DNA from: an uncultured Caryophanales bacterium
GTDB taxonomy: Bacteria > Bacillota_I > Bacilli_A > RF39 > UBA660
Length of the DNA: 64,000 bases
Reading direction: 5' to 3'
Assembly (NCBI GenBank): GCA_905206805.1
Contig: CAJLIR010000004.1
Span: 1 to 64,000 of the forward strand
This document shows positions 54,448 through 63,582 of the stretch, one piece after another (positions within the stretch are counted from its first letter, which is position 1; every line of letters begins with the position of its first letter). A model generated the notes under the pieces. The model was not told where the DNA came from, did no database searches, and worked only from the letters and a program-made list of their open reading frames with translations. The position numbers and the translations under genes were made by a program.

Positions 54448-55004
54448 ATTTAAAAGCAGTTTTAGAAGGATTATTATTTCTAGCTGGCAGTGATGGATTA
54501 ACGTTTGAAGAAATAAAAGAAATATTAAACGTTGATGACAATACTGGCAAAGAATTAATACGTAAATTAAATGAAGAATATAAATCAAATGAAAGAGGAA
54601 TTAAATTAGAACTTTTAGGAGGTTCCTTTAAATTAACAACAAAAAAAGAACATAAAACATATTTTGAAAAAATGTTAAAAAATGAAGTTTCAAGTGAATT
54701 AAGTGAAGCAGCATTAGAAACATTAGCAATAATTGCATATAATCAACCAATAACAAGAAATCAAATTGATGAAATTAGAGGAGTTAGTAGCACTCACATA
54801 ATAAGAAAATTACTAATAAAAGATTTGATTCAGGATTGTGGTAGATCAGACTTACCAGGAAAACCAATTTTATATTCAACAACACCACACTTTTTGGATT
54901 ATTTTGGACTATCAAGTATTACTGAATTACCAGCACTTGATATACCAAATGAAATAGAAAAAAAAGAGGAAGATTTATTTCAAACAAGATACAAAGAAAA
55001 TTAA
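54444..55004 (+). CDS. scpB: Segregation and condensation protein B
   Basis: 186 residues; two winged helices. LKAVLEGLLFLAGSDGLTFEEI and EAALETLAIIAYNQPITRNQIDEIRGV are the signature segments, with DLIQDCGRSDLPGKPILYSTT. Overlaps scpA by 4 bp and is followed by tRNA-Leu. Complete. Confidence 0.96.
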   Translation: MNLKAVLEGLLFLAGSDGLTFEEIKEILNVDDNTGKELIRKLNEEYKSNERGIKLELLGGSFKLTTKKEHKTYFEKMLKNEVSSELSEAALETLAIIAYNQPITRNQIDEIRGVSSTHIIRKLLIKDLIQDCGRSDLPGKPILYSTTPHFLDYFGLSSITELPALDIPNEIEKKEEDLFQTRYKEN

Positions 55005-55012
55005 AAAAGATA

Positions 55013-55042
55013 TTGATTAACTAAAATAGATTATGATATAAT
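55013..55042 (+). promoter_or_regulatory. Promoter of tRNA-Leu
   Basis: TTGATT (55013-55018), 18 bp, TATAAT (55037-55042), 12 bp before the tRNA. Confidence 0.65.
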
Positions 55043-55054
55043 CTATTTGTATTT

Positions 55055-55140
55055 GCCAACCTGGCGGAATGGTAGACGCAGTGGACTCAAAATCCACCGA
55101 TAGCAATATCATGAGGGTTCAAGTCCCTTGGTTGGTACCA
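55055..55140 (+). tRNA. tRNA-Leu (CAA)
   Basis: 86 nt with a long variable arm. Acceptor GCCAACC pairs GGTTGGT; anticodon stem GTGGA/TCCAC with loop CTCAAAA gives anticodon CAA (reads UUG); T-arm AGGG-TTCAAGT-CCCT; encoded CCA end. Confidence 0.96.
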
Positions 55141-55166
55141 AAGTGAAATTTACTCATTAATGAGTC

Positions 55167-55199
55167 AAAAAAATATAACACAATTTGTTATATTTTTTT
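55167..55199. terminator. Bidirectional terminator
   Basis: AAAAAAATATAACA ... TGTTATATTTTTTT between tRNA-Leu and the convergent gene at 55198. Confidence 0.8.
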
Positions 55200-55563
55200 A
55201 TTTAAACATACTCATTATTTTAGGCATTAAGAAAATTGCTGCAACTATGACAATTCCCATTAAAACTAAAATAACATCTTCATAATTAAATTCTTTATTC
55301 AGAATTTTAATTTTTTTAACATTTATTTCAGAATTTTTTGTTTCATCTAAATTATCATCTGTTAATTCTTCAACATTTTCTTCTAATTTTTCTATATCAT
55401 TAGTCTCTGTATTATTATTTTCAATTTTCACATCAGTTGAATCTGTTGAATCGTCTAAAACTTCTACCTCATCAGTAGCATCGGGTACTTTTTCATCTTT
55501 TTTTGTAACTTGGTTTTCAAAATCAAAATCATAATTCAAATCTTTGTTTTCTTTATTATCCAT
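55198..55563 (-). CDS. Acidic tail-anchored membrane protein
   Basis: 121 residues. The first 90 are strongly acidic, with repeated Asp/Glu/Asn (VEVLDDSTDSTDV, NVEELTDDNLDETK); one C-terminal helix (about 99-118, VILVLMGIVIVAAIFLMPKIM). No signal peptide, so the acidic part is probably cytoplasmic. GTGAGGGA site. Not recognised. Confidence 0.6.
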   Translation of the reverse strand: MDNKENKDLNYDFDFENQVTKKDEKVPDATDEVEVLDDSTDSTDVKIENNNTETNDIEKLEENVEELTDDNLDETKNSEINVKKIKILNKEFNYEDVILVLMGIVIVAAIFLMPKIMSMFK

Positions 55564-55715
55564 AATAATCCCTCACTTATTATAATTATTATAACATGTA
55601 TATATTAATATGTAAATTAACAAATTAAATAATTATCTCATTTATTTAACGATAATACTTTAATTTTAATAATGTCTATATGTTTTCTTCATCTAATTTA
55701 TACAGCAATAATTGC

Positions 55716-56576
55716 TTAAATATCCTGCTTCAAAACTCCTAATCCTAAATAAAATTTTTCACCATTTAACAATTGTTCTTTTATTTTCTTTTGCAAAATA
55801 GTTTCTTCAGATAGTTTCCTATAATCGCTACATTTATTTATTCCATATACAAAATTCATAATATCATCGGTACATTCTCTTCCATCCTCAACATCAAATA
55901 AATTATGAAATAATGATATATTTGAATTTCTATCAATAATATTATAAACTTGATTACTTAACAACCATGAATTGCAAAAGTATTTAATTTTATCTAATTT
56001 AAATATTTGCTTTAATCGATCTTTAGAGTCCTTTATCGAACACTTAACCTCTTCTAAATTCAGCTTTCTTCCTTTTGGTATATGAATTTTTACCATAGAA
56101 ATATTGTTTTCTGTATCTTCATATTCATACTGTAATCTTCCTATTTCTATAATTCTAATCCTAACAAAATATACCGCCCATAACATTTGTGATATTCTTA
56201 CACCACTATATTTTCTATATATTAAATCATTTTCAAAGCATTCTTTTACTCTACATTTATGAATAAGCATTTGGCTTATATCCAATTTATATCTATTCAT
56301 ATTATTTTTATGAAATTCATAACCTAATATTATCATTAAATTAGTTACGAATGGATTTACATTATTTCCAAACAATTCATTAATATCTTTTATTTCCCAT
56401 AAACTTTTTATTCTAGAAAAATCGCTACAATATAAGGTTTCATATACATTTTTAAAATTTTTTTTATAATATTCATTTTGATTTATTTCTTCTGCACATC
56501 TATAGCATTCTTCTATATATGACCTCCCTATATTATAAAATTTAAATGCTTCATCTATTATCTCTTTACTAATCAT
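55716..56576 (-). CDS. Acyltransferase-like (GNAT-related) protein
   Basis: 286 residues from MISKEIID, supported by TAGGTGAAAA. The pattern QYEYEDTENNISMVKIHIPKGRKL, SIKDSKDRLKQIF, YFCNSWLLSNQVYNII, RNSNISLFHNLFDV matches the acyltransferase-like domain found in clostridial proteins of unknown substrate. A longer in-frame start reaches into a RhuM remnant. No partner gene is adjacent. Confidence 0.65.
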   Translation of the reverse strand: MISKEIIDEAFKFYNIGRSYIEECYRCAEEINQNEYYKKNFKNVYETLYCSDFSRIKSLWEIKDINELFGNNVNPFVTNLMIILGYEFHKNNMNRYKLDISQMLIHKCRVKECFENDLIYRKYSGVRISQMLWAVYFVRIRIIEIGRLQYEYEDTENNISMVKIHIPKGRKLNLEEVKCSIKDSKDRLKQIFKLDKIKYFCNSWLLSNQVYNIIDRNSNISLFHNLFDVEDGRECTDDIMNFVYGINKCSDYRKLSEETILQKKIKEQLLNGEKFYLGLGVLKQDI

Positions 56577-56633
56577 TTTTTCACCTATTCCTACTCCATC
56601 TTCAATCATTTTTTGAACATCTATGATAGATCA

Positions 56634-56723
56634 TTTAATCATATAATCTTTTAATATTTTTGTGGCCCAAATTCTAAATTTTGTTGCTTTCTTAGAATTA
56701 ACTCTATAACCTACTATAATTAT
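56634..56723 (-). pseudogene. RhuM-family remnant
   Basis: Thirty residues in frame, IIIVGYRVNSKKATKFRIWA then TKILKDYMIK, ending in TGA. This is the conserved segment of RhuM-type (virulence/phage-associated) proteins. Nothing recognisable of the rest remains. Confidence 0.65.
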
Positions 56724-56773
56724 TCATATAAAAAATCGAATTATCTATTTACATTTCAATTGCCCACTTTTTG

Positions 56774-56798
56774 AACTACCGAGAAATTCTCGGTAGTT
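56774..56798. repeat. Inverted repeat
   Basis: AACTACCGAGAA-A-TTCTCGGTAGTT, arms of 12 perfect bases. Too little T-run for a confident terminator; could also be an operator. Confidence 0.6.
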
Positions 56799-56956
56799 GA
56801 ACTTTTATCCAATTAAATTTTTCAAAATACCACTTTTTTAATTTTATAAATCTCTAAAATTTATTCTTTTCGATGTAGCACTGATACACATTCAACATGA
56901 TATGTTCATTAATAATAAATAGTTGCTTTTTATCTGTTTGGGTATAACTGACTACT

Positions 56957-56995
56957 ACATAATAAACACTTTTAATTGTTGAATGTTTATTATGT
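56957..56995. repeat. Inverted repeat after the S66 peptidase gene
   Basis: ACATAATAAACA / TGTTTATTATGT arms of 12 bases with a 15-base loop, 15 bases after the gene's stop. Possibly an mRNA 3' end. Confidence 0.5.
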
Positions 56996-57009
56996 ATATA
57001 TCAATTTTC

Positions 57010-57924
57010 TCAATTTAAAATTTTTCCTATTATTTCAACTTTATCATTATCTATTTTAATATCAGCACCAATAGGAATAACACTATTTACTATCTTATGT
57101 CCAAAATCATTACATTTTATTATTGGAAAACTATATTCTTTAGTATATTCAAGTATTATATCTTCCATTTGAGGATATTTACTTTCATCTTTCTGTAAAT
57201 CATAATTATAACCAATCACTATTCCTTTTATTTTATCAAATATACCATATTGTTTTAAATGGGCAAATCTTCTTTGGCATTCATTTATAGATGTTCTATA
57301 ACTTTCTATAAATAATATATTACTTTCCATATTTGGTAAAAATTCTGTGCCAAGCAAATACATCATACAAGCCAAATTTGTACCAATTATTTTACCTTCA
57401 ACAGTACCATTTTTAATTAATTGTTTTGTACCATTATTAAACCTATCTAATTTTTGGTTAATAAAAGCATCTATAAATACTTTATATTGTTCTTCTGCAT
57501 AGTCTAAACCAAATGAAAGAAAATCCGGCCCACTAAAAGTTATTAATCCTGTCTTTTTATAAATAGCTTGAAGTAATACTGTTATATCACTATAACCTAG
57601 CAGTATCTTAGGATGCTTTTTTATTTCTTCATAATCTAATAAATCAATAAATGTATTGCAAGTTTCACCACCTTCTAAACATATTATTGCTTTAACATCA
57701 TCATCTTTAAACATATTCATAAAATCTTCTGCTTTTTGTTCTCTTGTACCACATGAGCCATAATAATCTTCTTTTATATATTTTCCAAATTTTATCTTAA
57801 AACCTTTAGTAATTAAAAATTTTTCTGCTTTTTTAAAATCATCAAATCTATTATTTAATGCTAAGCTATTAGATACCCCTACAACACCGATTGTATCTCC
57901 GTAATTTAATCTATTTGCTAACAT
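57010..57924 (-). CDS. S66-family LD-carboxypeptidase or MccF-like peptidase
   Basis: 304 residues. Ser hydrolase with the catalytic Ser in LLGYSDITVLLQAIY, Glu in LFIESYRTS and His in KCNDFGHKIVN; IICLEGGETCNTFIDLL precedes the Ser. Family members cut tetrapeptides of recycled peptidoglycan or inactivate microcin C-type toxins. GFGLDYAEEQ insertion fits MccF-like forms. Which role applies cannot be read from sequence. Upstream dyad CATACC-N9-GGTATG near 57958. Confidence 0.85.
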   Translation of the reverse strand: MLANRLNYGDTIGVVGVSNSLALNNRFDDFKKAEKFLITKGFKIKFGKYIKEDYYGSCGTREQKAEDFMNMFKDDDVKAIICLEGGETCNTFIDLLDYEEIKKHPKILLGYSDITVLLQAIYKKTGLITFSGPDFLSFGLDYAEEQYKVFIDAFINQKLDRFNNGTKQLIKNGTVEGKIIGTNLACMMYLLGTEFLPNMESNILFIESYRTSINECQRRFAHLKQYGIFDKIKGIVIGYNYDLQKDESKYPQMEDIILEYTKEYSFPIIKCNDFGHKIVNSVIPIGADIKIDNDKVEIIGKILN

Positions 57925-58109
57925 AATTCATATCCTTTCTTTTTCAATTATACAATCCATACCACCTAATATGGTATGAGGAAACATATTCTCCTCAAAC
58001 AACCTTCTTAAATTTTTTCTGTTTTTTGATGAAAATTAGTGTTTTTTTATCAAAAATGTGCTTTTTTTAATAGGCACTGAACAGTTAATTTTCGTCTTAA
58101 TATAAGGCT

Positions 58110-59336
58110 TTATTTAAGTTTAAGCACCACAACACACTCTACGTGTTTAGTATTCGGAAACATATCGACAGGAGTAACTTCAATTACATTATAATAATCA
58201 CTAAGTATTTTTAAATCACGAGCTAATGTAACTGGATCACAGGAAACGTAAATAACTTTACAAGGTTTTATATTTATAATACCTTGAATAGTTTGCGTGT
58301 TTAATCCGAACCTTGGTGGGTCAACTATTATCACATCAATATCACTAGTAACATTTTCAAAAGATAATTCACTACTACCACAATAAAAACTGGCATTGTA
58401 AACATTATTTATTTTTAAATTGTCTTGAGCATTCATAATCGCATATTTATTAATTTCATATCCAACAACATTTTTTACATATTTACTTATATATATACCA
58501 ATTGTCCCAGTACCACAATATAAATCTAAAACATTTTCATTTCCTTTAAAATTACCATACTCTATTATTTTATTATATAATTTTTCACACATTATAGTAT
58601 TAACTTGAAAAAATGAATCTGGTGAAATTTTAAAAATATAATCACCTATTTTTTCTTCTAAATATTCTAAACCATATACTAACTTATAATTATTTTTTTC
58701 ATTTATATATATTGAATCAACAAAATCCTGAATATTTTTTATATCACAGTTCACATGATTGCCTTTAAAAATAATCATAACATTATCATTATAAAAACTA
58801 TTTCTTATAACAATTTGTTCTATATTATCTAAATTAATATTTTCTTGAATTATAGATAAAATCTTATTTATTTTCTTACTAGAAATTAAACAATTATTAA
58901 TTGGAACTAAATCATAACTATTTTTACCATATAAACCAATTTTTTTATCAACTTGAAGAGTTAATTTATTTCTATAATTGAACTGATTTTCATATATATT
59001 TAAAATAGACTTTACCTTACTTCTATCTACATTAGCAAATCTTTCAAGTATCTCTTTTACCTTTTCTTCTTTAAACTTAAGTTGATCACTATAACTTATA
59101 TTTTGCAAATCACATCCACCGCATTTATCAAAATAAGGACACTCTGGTTTAATTCTATTTAAACTATATTTAACGAATTTTGACACAGTTGCAACCGAAT
59201 AATTTTTTTTATTTTTTTTTATACAAATATTTACTATATCACCAGGAACGGTATTTTCTACAAAAACAGTTTTACCATCCATATAGCAAATACCCCTTCC
59301 CTCATGATCAAATTTTATAATTTCAACATTTTCCAT
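58110..59336 (-). CDS. rlmD: 23S rRNA (uracil-5-)-methyltransferase, RlmD/TrmA family
   Basis: About 408 residues from MENVEI. TRAM domain (KFDHEGRGICYMDGKTVFVENTVPGD), Fe-S Cys cluster CPYFDKCGGCDLQ with a later Cys, then the SAM domain: SPDSFFQVNT, NVLDLYCGTGTIGIYIS, VGYEINKYAIMNAQ, DPPRFGLN and the catalytic SCDPVTLARDL. In Bacillota the family carries out U747/U1939 methylation; exact position unknown. Confidence 0.9.
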   Translation of the reverse strand: MENVEIIKFDHEGRGICYMDGKTVFVENTVPGDIVNICIKKNKKNYSVATVSKFVKYSLNRIKPECPYFDKCGGCDLQNISYSDQLKFKEEKVKEILERFANVDRSKVKSILNIYENQFNYRNKLTLQVDKKIGLYGKNSYDLVPINNCLISSKKINKILSIIQENINLDNIEQIVIRNSFYNDNVMIIFKGNHVNCDIKNIQDFVDSIYINEKNNYKLVYGLEYLEEKIGDYIFKISPDSFFQVNTIMCEKLYNKIIEYGNFKGNENVLDLYCGTGTIGIYISKYVKNVVGYEINKYAIMNAQDNLKINNVYNASFYCGSSELSFENVTSDIDVIIVDPPRFGLNTQTIQGIINIKPCKVIYVSCDPVTLARDLKILSDYYNVIEVTPVDMFPNTKHVECVVVLKLK

Positions 59337-59411
59337 CAAAATTAACACCCATTTCTAAAAATATTCATAAATAGTTTAACACTTTTTTTTAATTTGTACA
59401 AACTAACAAGA

Positions 59412-59440
59412 TTGCCATTTATATATATATGTGTTAAAAT
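59412..59440 (+). promoter_or_regulatory. Promoter of the 59459 gene
   Basis: TTGCCA (59412-59417), 17 bp, TAAAAT (59435-59440), then GGAAGTG before the ATG. Confidence 0.6.
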
Positions 59441-59458
59441 CTATATGGAAGTGAAATC

Positions 59459-60118
59459 ATGGAAAAAGAAACAAAAAACAAATCATTTGTAGAAATAAAA
59501 GAAGATAATAACAGTAGCAAAAATATCATAGATCCACTAGAAAAATATAAGTATATTGAACCAAAAAAAAAGTTAAATATAAAAAAAATATTAATAATTA
59601 TTTTTAGTATTATTTCAATAATTTTAATTATTATTTTACTAAAAATTGTTGATATTAACTTTAATAAAAGTAAAGAAATTAAGAACACAGAATCCATTAA
59701 TAAAACAACCTCTTTTGATACAACAAAACAAAATACAAATGAATCGGATACTATAACCGAAACATTAGTATGTTCAACAAATGAAATTCAAAATAATGTA
59801 CAAATAGATACAATTGTCACCGCAAAATTTCATAATAAAAAATTAAGAGAAGATTCTAATAAAATTACAATAAAACTATTAAATGAAAGCTCAAGAGAAG
59901 ACTATGATAAATATATTTCAATATTACAAATGTTTTCATTATATTTAACAGAAAATTCTGGATATGACATTACTTATATAGATGACAACAATGAATTTTC
60001 ATTAGAAATGATAACAAAATACCAAAAAGATAAACAAATTGAGAGTAATTTAGAATATGATGAAGATTATGATTCAGTAAAACAAAAATTAATAGAGTTA
60101 GGCAATAATTGTAATTAA
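59459..60118 (+). CDS. Membrane-anchored protein with DUF1307-like ectodomain
   Basis: 219 residues. Polar N-terminus, one membrane helix (about 41-62, ILIIIFSIISIILIIILLKIV), Thr/Ser/Asn linker, then an ectodomain beginning TLVCSTNEIQNNVQIDTIV and ending ELGNNCN. The two Cys frame the domain as in the lipoproteins at 62002 and 50367. Type II topology instead of lipid anchor. Function unknown. Confidence 0.6.
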   Translation: MEKETKNKSFVEIKEDNNSSKNIIDPLEKYKYIEPKKKLNIKKILIIIFSIISIILIIILLKIVDINFNKSKEIKNTESINKTTSFDTTKQNTNESDTITETLVCSTNEIQNNVQIDTIVTAKFHNKKLREDSNKITIKLLNESSREDYDKYISILQMFSLYLTENSGYDITYIDDNNEFSLEMITKYQKDKQIESNLEYDEDYDSVKQKLIELGNNCN

Positions 60119-60155
60119 AAAAATTAAGTGATAAATAAAATTCACTTAATTTTTT
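60117..60155. terminator. Bidirectional terminator
   Basis: AAAAAATTAAGTGA ... TCACTTAATTTTTT between convergent genes. Confidence 0.8.
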
Positions 60156-60906
60156 ATATTAAAATTAGAATTAGAATTATAGCAATTATAACAATTAAAA
60201 CTATTCCTACTATCATAATTTTCATTAAAGAATTATTTTTCTTTAATTTATTTTTAATTTCTTTTATATCATCAAAATCTTCATCATTAAAATTCATACT
60301 AGATGTATAAAAAGATTTATCTATTTCATTTTTCTCAGAGTCGTCAAGTTTTACTTTAGGAATATCATGCATAACCCTATTTATTGAATCAATTCCTCCA
60401 ACAACTGTATTTTCATTATTTGACTTCAAATCGTCTAACAAACCAAGTGACAAATCTCTATCATTTAAATCATTAAGTAATTTAGTACTTGCAATAGTAT
60501 TTAAAAGTTCATTTAAATTTTCATCTTGTTCTTGCTTACTAGCCTTATAAGATTCTATTTTTTTAAGTAAATTAAGCTGTTCCTCTTTTAATTTATGATA
60601 ATCACTTTTAATTATATTACTACTTTTAGCCTTTTCTAATGCTTCATTTATATCATAACTACTATTTTCTTTTTCTTCTACATTTATTTTTCTATTCCTA
60701 ATTTGATAATTTTTAGTTTCTATTTTATTTTCGTTATTTAATATTTCGGTTAATTTTGCCGGACTAATTTCATTTACATTAGAAACAGGTCTAATACTAT
60801 TATAATCTAAATTGTTATGAATTTCATTATACAAATCTTTATTTTTATTTGTTCTTCTATTTATAGTATTATCAGTTTGGTAATATTTTTCCATTCTACT
60901 AGGCAT
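60154..60906 (-). CDS. Coiled-coil tail-anchored protein
   Basis: About 250 residues from MPSRMEKYYQ behind GAGGTGG. Polar, Asn/Lys-rich N-terminal half, a coiled coil (about 100-145, DYHKLKEEQLNLLKKIESYK), and a C-terminal helix (about 230-250, IMIVGIVLIVIIAIILIL). No signal peptide, thus mainly cytoplasmic. Conserved-looking GGIDSINRVMHDIPKVKLDD segment before the tail. Not recognised. Confidence 0.6.
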   Translation of the reverse strand: MPSRMEKYYQTDNTINRRTNKNKDLYNEIHNNLDYNSIRPVSNVNEISPAKLTEILNNENKIETKNYQIRNRKINVEEKENSSYDINEALEKAKSSNIIKSDYHKLKEEQLNLLKKIESYKASKQEQDENLNELLNTIASTKLLNDLNDRDLSLGLLDDLKSNNENTVVGGIDSINRVMHDIPKVKLDDSEKNEIDKSFYTSSMNFNDEDFDDIKEIKNKLKKNNSLMKIMIVGIVLIVIIAIILILILI

Positions 60907-60964
60907 ATATCCCACCTCATTATTATAATGATATCACATTTTTTTGAATTTTAAAATAATTTAC

Positions 60965-60993
60965 TTGCATTTTTAATACTATTTATCTATAAT
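60965..60993 (+). promoter_or_regulatory. Promoter of the ferredoxin gene
   Basis: TTGCAT (60965-60970), 17 bp, TATAAT (60988-60993), then TAGGAGGAAATTT before the ATG. Confidence 0.75.
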
Positions 60994-61012
60994 TTTTTAT
61001 AGGAGGAAATTT

Positions 61013-61219
61013 ATGAAAAATGTTAAAGTAGATAAAGAAAAATGTATAGGTTGTGGTGCTTGTGTTGGTTTAGTAGATGAAGTATTTGAATTTGGAGACG
61101 ACGATCTTGCTCAAGTAAAAGATGAAGTTAATTTTAGTAATATGGATGAAGATTTAATTGATGAGGTTAAAGACGCCATTGAAGGGTGTCCTACAGAAGC
61201 CATAAGTGAAGAAAAATAA
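61013..61219 (+). CDS. fer: Single [4Fe-4S] ferredoxin
   Basis: 68 residues. CIGCGACVGL plus the remote CPTEA give one 4Fe-4S site; the third Cys is in CGAC. Acidic throughout. Bacillota-type Fer with one cluster, a low-potential electron carrier. Strong promoter and RBS suggest high expression. The shared terminator with rluB follows. Confidence 0.9.
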   Translation: MKNVKVDKEKCIGCGACVGLVDEVFEFGDDDLAQVKDEVNFSNMDEDLIDEVKDAIEGCPTEAISEEK

Positions 61220-61237
61220 GCAAACGCTTATTTTTTT
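61215..61237. terminator. Bidirectional terminator
   Basis: AATAAGC-AAAC-GCTTATTTTTTT overlapping the fer stop and facing rluB. Confidence 0.75.
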
Positions 61238-61944
61238 ATTTCACCATATAATTTTTTTACTTCCTTTAAAGATAAATAACGATATTCACCAGATTTTAAT
61301 GAATCAATTGTTAGAAAAGAAATTCTTTCTCTCTTTAATTTTAAAACCTCATATCCAACCGCCTCAAACATCTTTTTTACTTGATGATTTTTACCTTCAT
61401 GAATAATAATTTCTACTATAGAGGTATTAGTTTTTTTATCATATTTTTTTAGTCTTACCTTTGCTTTAGATGTTTTAAAATTATCAATATAAACACCTTT
61501 TGCTAATTTAATTAAAGATTCTTTATCTACAAAACCATTTACTTTAGCAATATACAATTTTTCAATATTATTTTTAGGATGCATTAATAGATTTGCAAGC
61601 TCACCATCATTAGTCAGTAATAATGCTCCTGTTGTATCATAATCAAGCCTACCAACAGGATATAATCTTTTATCTGTATCAATCAAATCAAGAACTGTTT
61701 TTCTGCCCTTTTCATCGTTTGTTGAAGTGATAACCCCTCTTGGTTTATTTAATAAAATATATTCTTTTTGTTCATAAGTTAAAGACTTACCAGAAACTGT
61801 TATTGCGTCACTTTTATCTACACAAGTTCCCAACTCTGTTACAATTTTACCATTAACTTTTACTTCACCATTACATATTAATTCTTCAGCTTTTCTTCTC
61901 GAACAATATCCACTATTAGCTATAACTTTTTGCAATCTTTCCAC
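61228..61944 (-). CDS. rluB: 23S rRNA pseudouridine synthase RluB
   Basis: About 238 residues. Starts at a GTG giving MERLQKVIANSGYCSRRKAEELI, behind AGGTGATTGAA; S4 domain then VGRLDYDTTGALLLTNDGELANLLMHP with the catalytic Asp, GVITSTNDEKGRKTVLDL, and EGKNHQVKKMFEAVGYEVLKLKRERI. Lies beside the spmAB cluster, as in B. subtilis. Confidence 0.93.
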   Translation of the reverse strand: MERLQKVIANSGYCSRRKAEELICNGEVKVNGKIVTELGTCVDKSDAITVSGKSLTYEQKEYILLNKPRGVITSTNDEKGRKTVLDLIDTDKRLYPVGRLDYDTTGALLLTNDGELANLLMHPKNNIEKLYIAKVNGFVDKESLIKLAKGVYIDNFKTSKAKVRLKKYDKKTNTSIVEIIIHEGKNHQVKKMFEAVGYEVLKLKRERISFLTIDSLKSGEYRYLSLKEVKKLYGEIKK

Positions 61945-61977
61945 TTCAATCACCTAAAAAGATTATACGTTATCAAG

Positions 61978-61997
61978 CAAAAAAAAGCAAATGCTTT
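61978..61997 (-). terminator. Terminator after the 62002 lipoprotein gene
   Basis: AAAAGCATTTGCTTTTTTTT hairpin on the minus strand directly after the stop. Confidence 0.7.
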
Positions 61998-62001
61998 TTC
62001 A

Positions 62002-62448
62002 TTATTTACAACTATATCCAACATTCTCTAATTTTTTTCTAGCACTAACAAGTTCATTTATTTCATTCTTTGTAACATATATCAATTTTTGAAATAGAGA
62101 ATCATCTATTTTTGTTGCATTAACAATTATATCAACATTCAAATTTGTACCTTTTAAATTAGCTTTACATTTTATAGAATTATTAGCATCTGATTCATAG
62201 GATTCACAATACTTTAAAACTTTCGAATATTCTTCATTTATTTCATCATTTGTATAAAATTCATTAAAACTATATTTAGTCTTAATTTTTATTTGTTTTA
62301 AATTTTCCTGATTTTTTTCATAAACAAGTTCATAACTTTCACTATAATCATAACCTGCTTTTTTTTCATATTTTTCACATTTTAATTTTGTACTACCACA
62401 ACCAGTAAATAAAATTATAGAAAAAATACATATTAAAATTTTTTTCAT
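62002..62448 (-). CDS. DUF1307/YehR-like lipoprotein
   Basis: 148 residues from MKKILICIF with lipobox LFTGCGSTKLKC, after GGTGGTAAA. Mature domain starts with CEKYEKKAGYDYSESYELVYE and ends ENVGYSCK; beta-rich. Same shape as the 50367 protein. Cysteines at both ends suggest a disulfide. Between spmB and rluB. Confidence 0.65.
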   Translation of the reverse strand: MKKILICIFSIILFTGCGSTKLKCEKYEKKAGYDYSESYELVYEKNQENLKQIKIKTKYSFNEFYTNDEINEEYSKVLKYCESYESDANNSIKCKANLKGTNLNVDIIVNATKIDDSLFQKLIYVTKNEINELVSARKKLENVGYSCK

Positions 62449-62497
62449 TTTACCACCAATATTAATATTACACTTTATAAAATAAATAGTCAAATTT

Positions 62498-63007
62498 CTA
62501 AAACAAAATTTTCATAATTAATATACTAACTATAATACAAACAATATCAGTCATAATTCCAGCTGTAAGTGCATATTTTGTCCTTTTTATACCAATAGAT
62601 CCAAAATAAACAGTTAAAATATAGAATGTGGTATCCGTAGAGCCTTGTAAAATAGATCCTAATGTTCCAATATAAGAATCAGGTCCAAAACCAGCAAAAA
62701 TATTTGTTAAAATTGCTAATGCAGAAGAACCGGATATTGGTCTCATAATTATCATTGGTAAAATTTCATTTGGAAAATTAAAAATATGTATATTATTAAA
62801 CAGCCATTCAATAATTCCACTTTTAAGAAAAATATTAACACCAAAAATCATTGCTAACATAGATGGAAATAAATTAAAAGACATGTCAATACTTTCCTTT
62901 GCTCCATCTATAAATACATCATATATATTTATGCGCTTATATATCCCATAAATAATTACAATTAAAATTATTATTGGAATAATAGCATTTGATATTACTT
63001 CTATCAT
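62498..63007 (-). CDS. spmB: Spore maturation protein B
   Basis: 169 residues, nucleoside-recognition (Gate) domain membrane protein: PIIILIVIIYGIYKRINIYDVFIDGAKESIDMS, ILPMIIMRPISGSSALAIL, GPDSYIGTLGSILQGSTDTTFYILTVYFG. Needed with SpmA for spore core dehydration in B. subtilis. ATG overlaps spmA stop (TGA) by 4 bp. Confidence 0.93.
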   Translation of the reverse strand: MIEVISNAIIPIIILIVIIYGIYKRINIYDVFIDGAKESIDMSFNLFPSMLAMIFGVNIFLKSGIIEWLFNNIHIFNFPNEILPMIIMRPISGSSALAILTNIFAGFGPDSYIGTLGSILQGSTDTTFYILTVYFGSIGIKRTKYALTAGIMTDIVCIIVSILIMKILF

Positions 63008-63582
63008 TTGTGACTCCTAAAAAGTAATCTATCAATAATAAGTCCAATAAATAAAGATGTAAATGTCACAATTATGCAAGGTAATATAATATTAGTAGGA
63101 TTATTACTATTATACATCATACGAAGACTTATAACAGTAGTTGGAATAAGAGTTAAGCCACATGTATTAATAACCATAAAAGTTATCATACTTCTAGTAG
63201 CCTCATTCTTTTTAGAATTTAATTCTTGCAAAGACTTCATAGCCTTTAATCCAAAAGGTGTTGCAGCATTTCCAAGTCCAAACATATTAGCAATAATATT
63301 TGATGAAATATAACTAAAGGATTCGTGATTTTTAGGAATTTCTGGGAAAATTTTTGATAAAATCGGATAAATTAAAGAAGAAAATTTAGCTAACAAACCT
63401 GATTTTGATGCAATATTCATAATTCCTAACCATAATGCCATAACAGGCAAAATTTTAATAATCATATCCAAAGATAATTTAGCACAACTTAATATCTCAG
63501 AATTAATACTATCTAAATTACCAGTTATACATGAAAAAATTAAACCAAATATTATAAAGAATCCCCATATTTTATTTACCAT
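63004..63582 (-). CDS. spmA: Spore maturation protein A
   Basis: About 192 residues from MVNKIWG; the ATG overlaps the dacB stop and follows GGTGG. Gate-domain protein: LGIMNIASKSGLLAKFSSLIYPILSKIFPEIP, SSNIIANMFGLGNAATPFGLKAMKSLQELN, NTCGLTLIPTTVISLRM. Partner of SpmB. Stops at TGA. Confidence 0.93.
   Translation of the reverse strand: MVNKIWGFFIIFGLIFSCITGNLDSINSEILSCAKLSLDMIIKILPVMALWLGIMNIASKSGLLAKFSSLIYPILSKIFPEIPKNHESFSYISSNIIANMFGLGNAATPFGLKAMKSLQELNSKKNEATRSMITFMVINTCGLTLIPTTVISLRMMYNSNNPTNIILPCIIVTFTSLFIGLIIDRLLFRSHK

Larger units (their letters stand above)
56577..57009. other. Intergenic stretch with gene remnant and inverted repeats
   Basis: About 430 bp holding a RhuM-like remnant (56634-56723), a near-perfect 12-bp-arm dyad (56774-56798) and another 12-bp-arm dyad (56957-56995). 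No intact gene seen. Confidence 0.55.
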
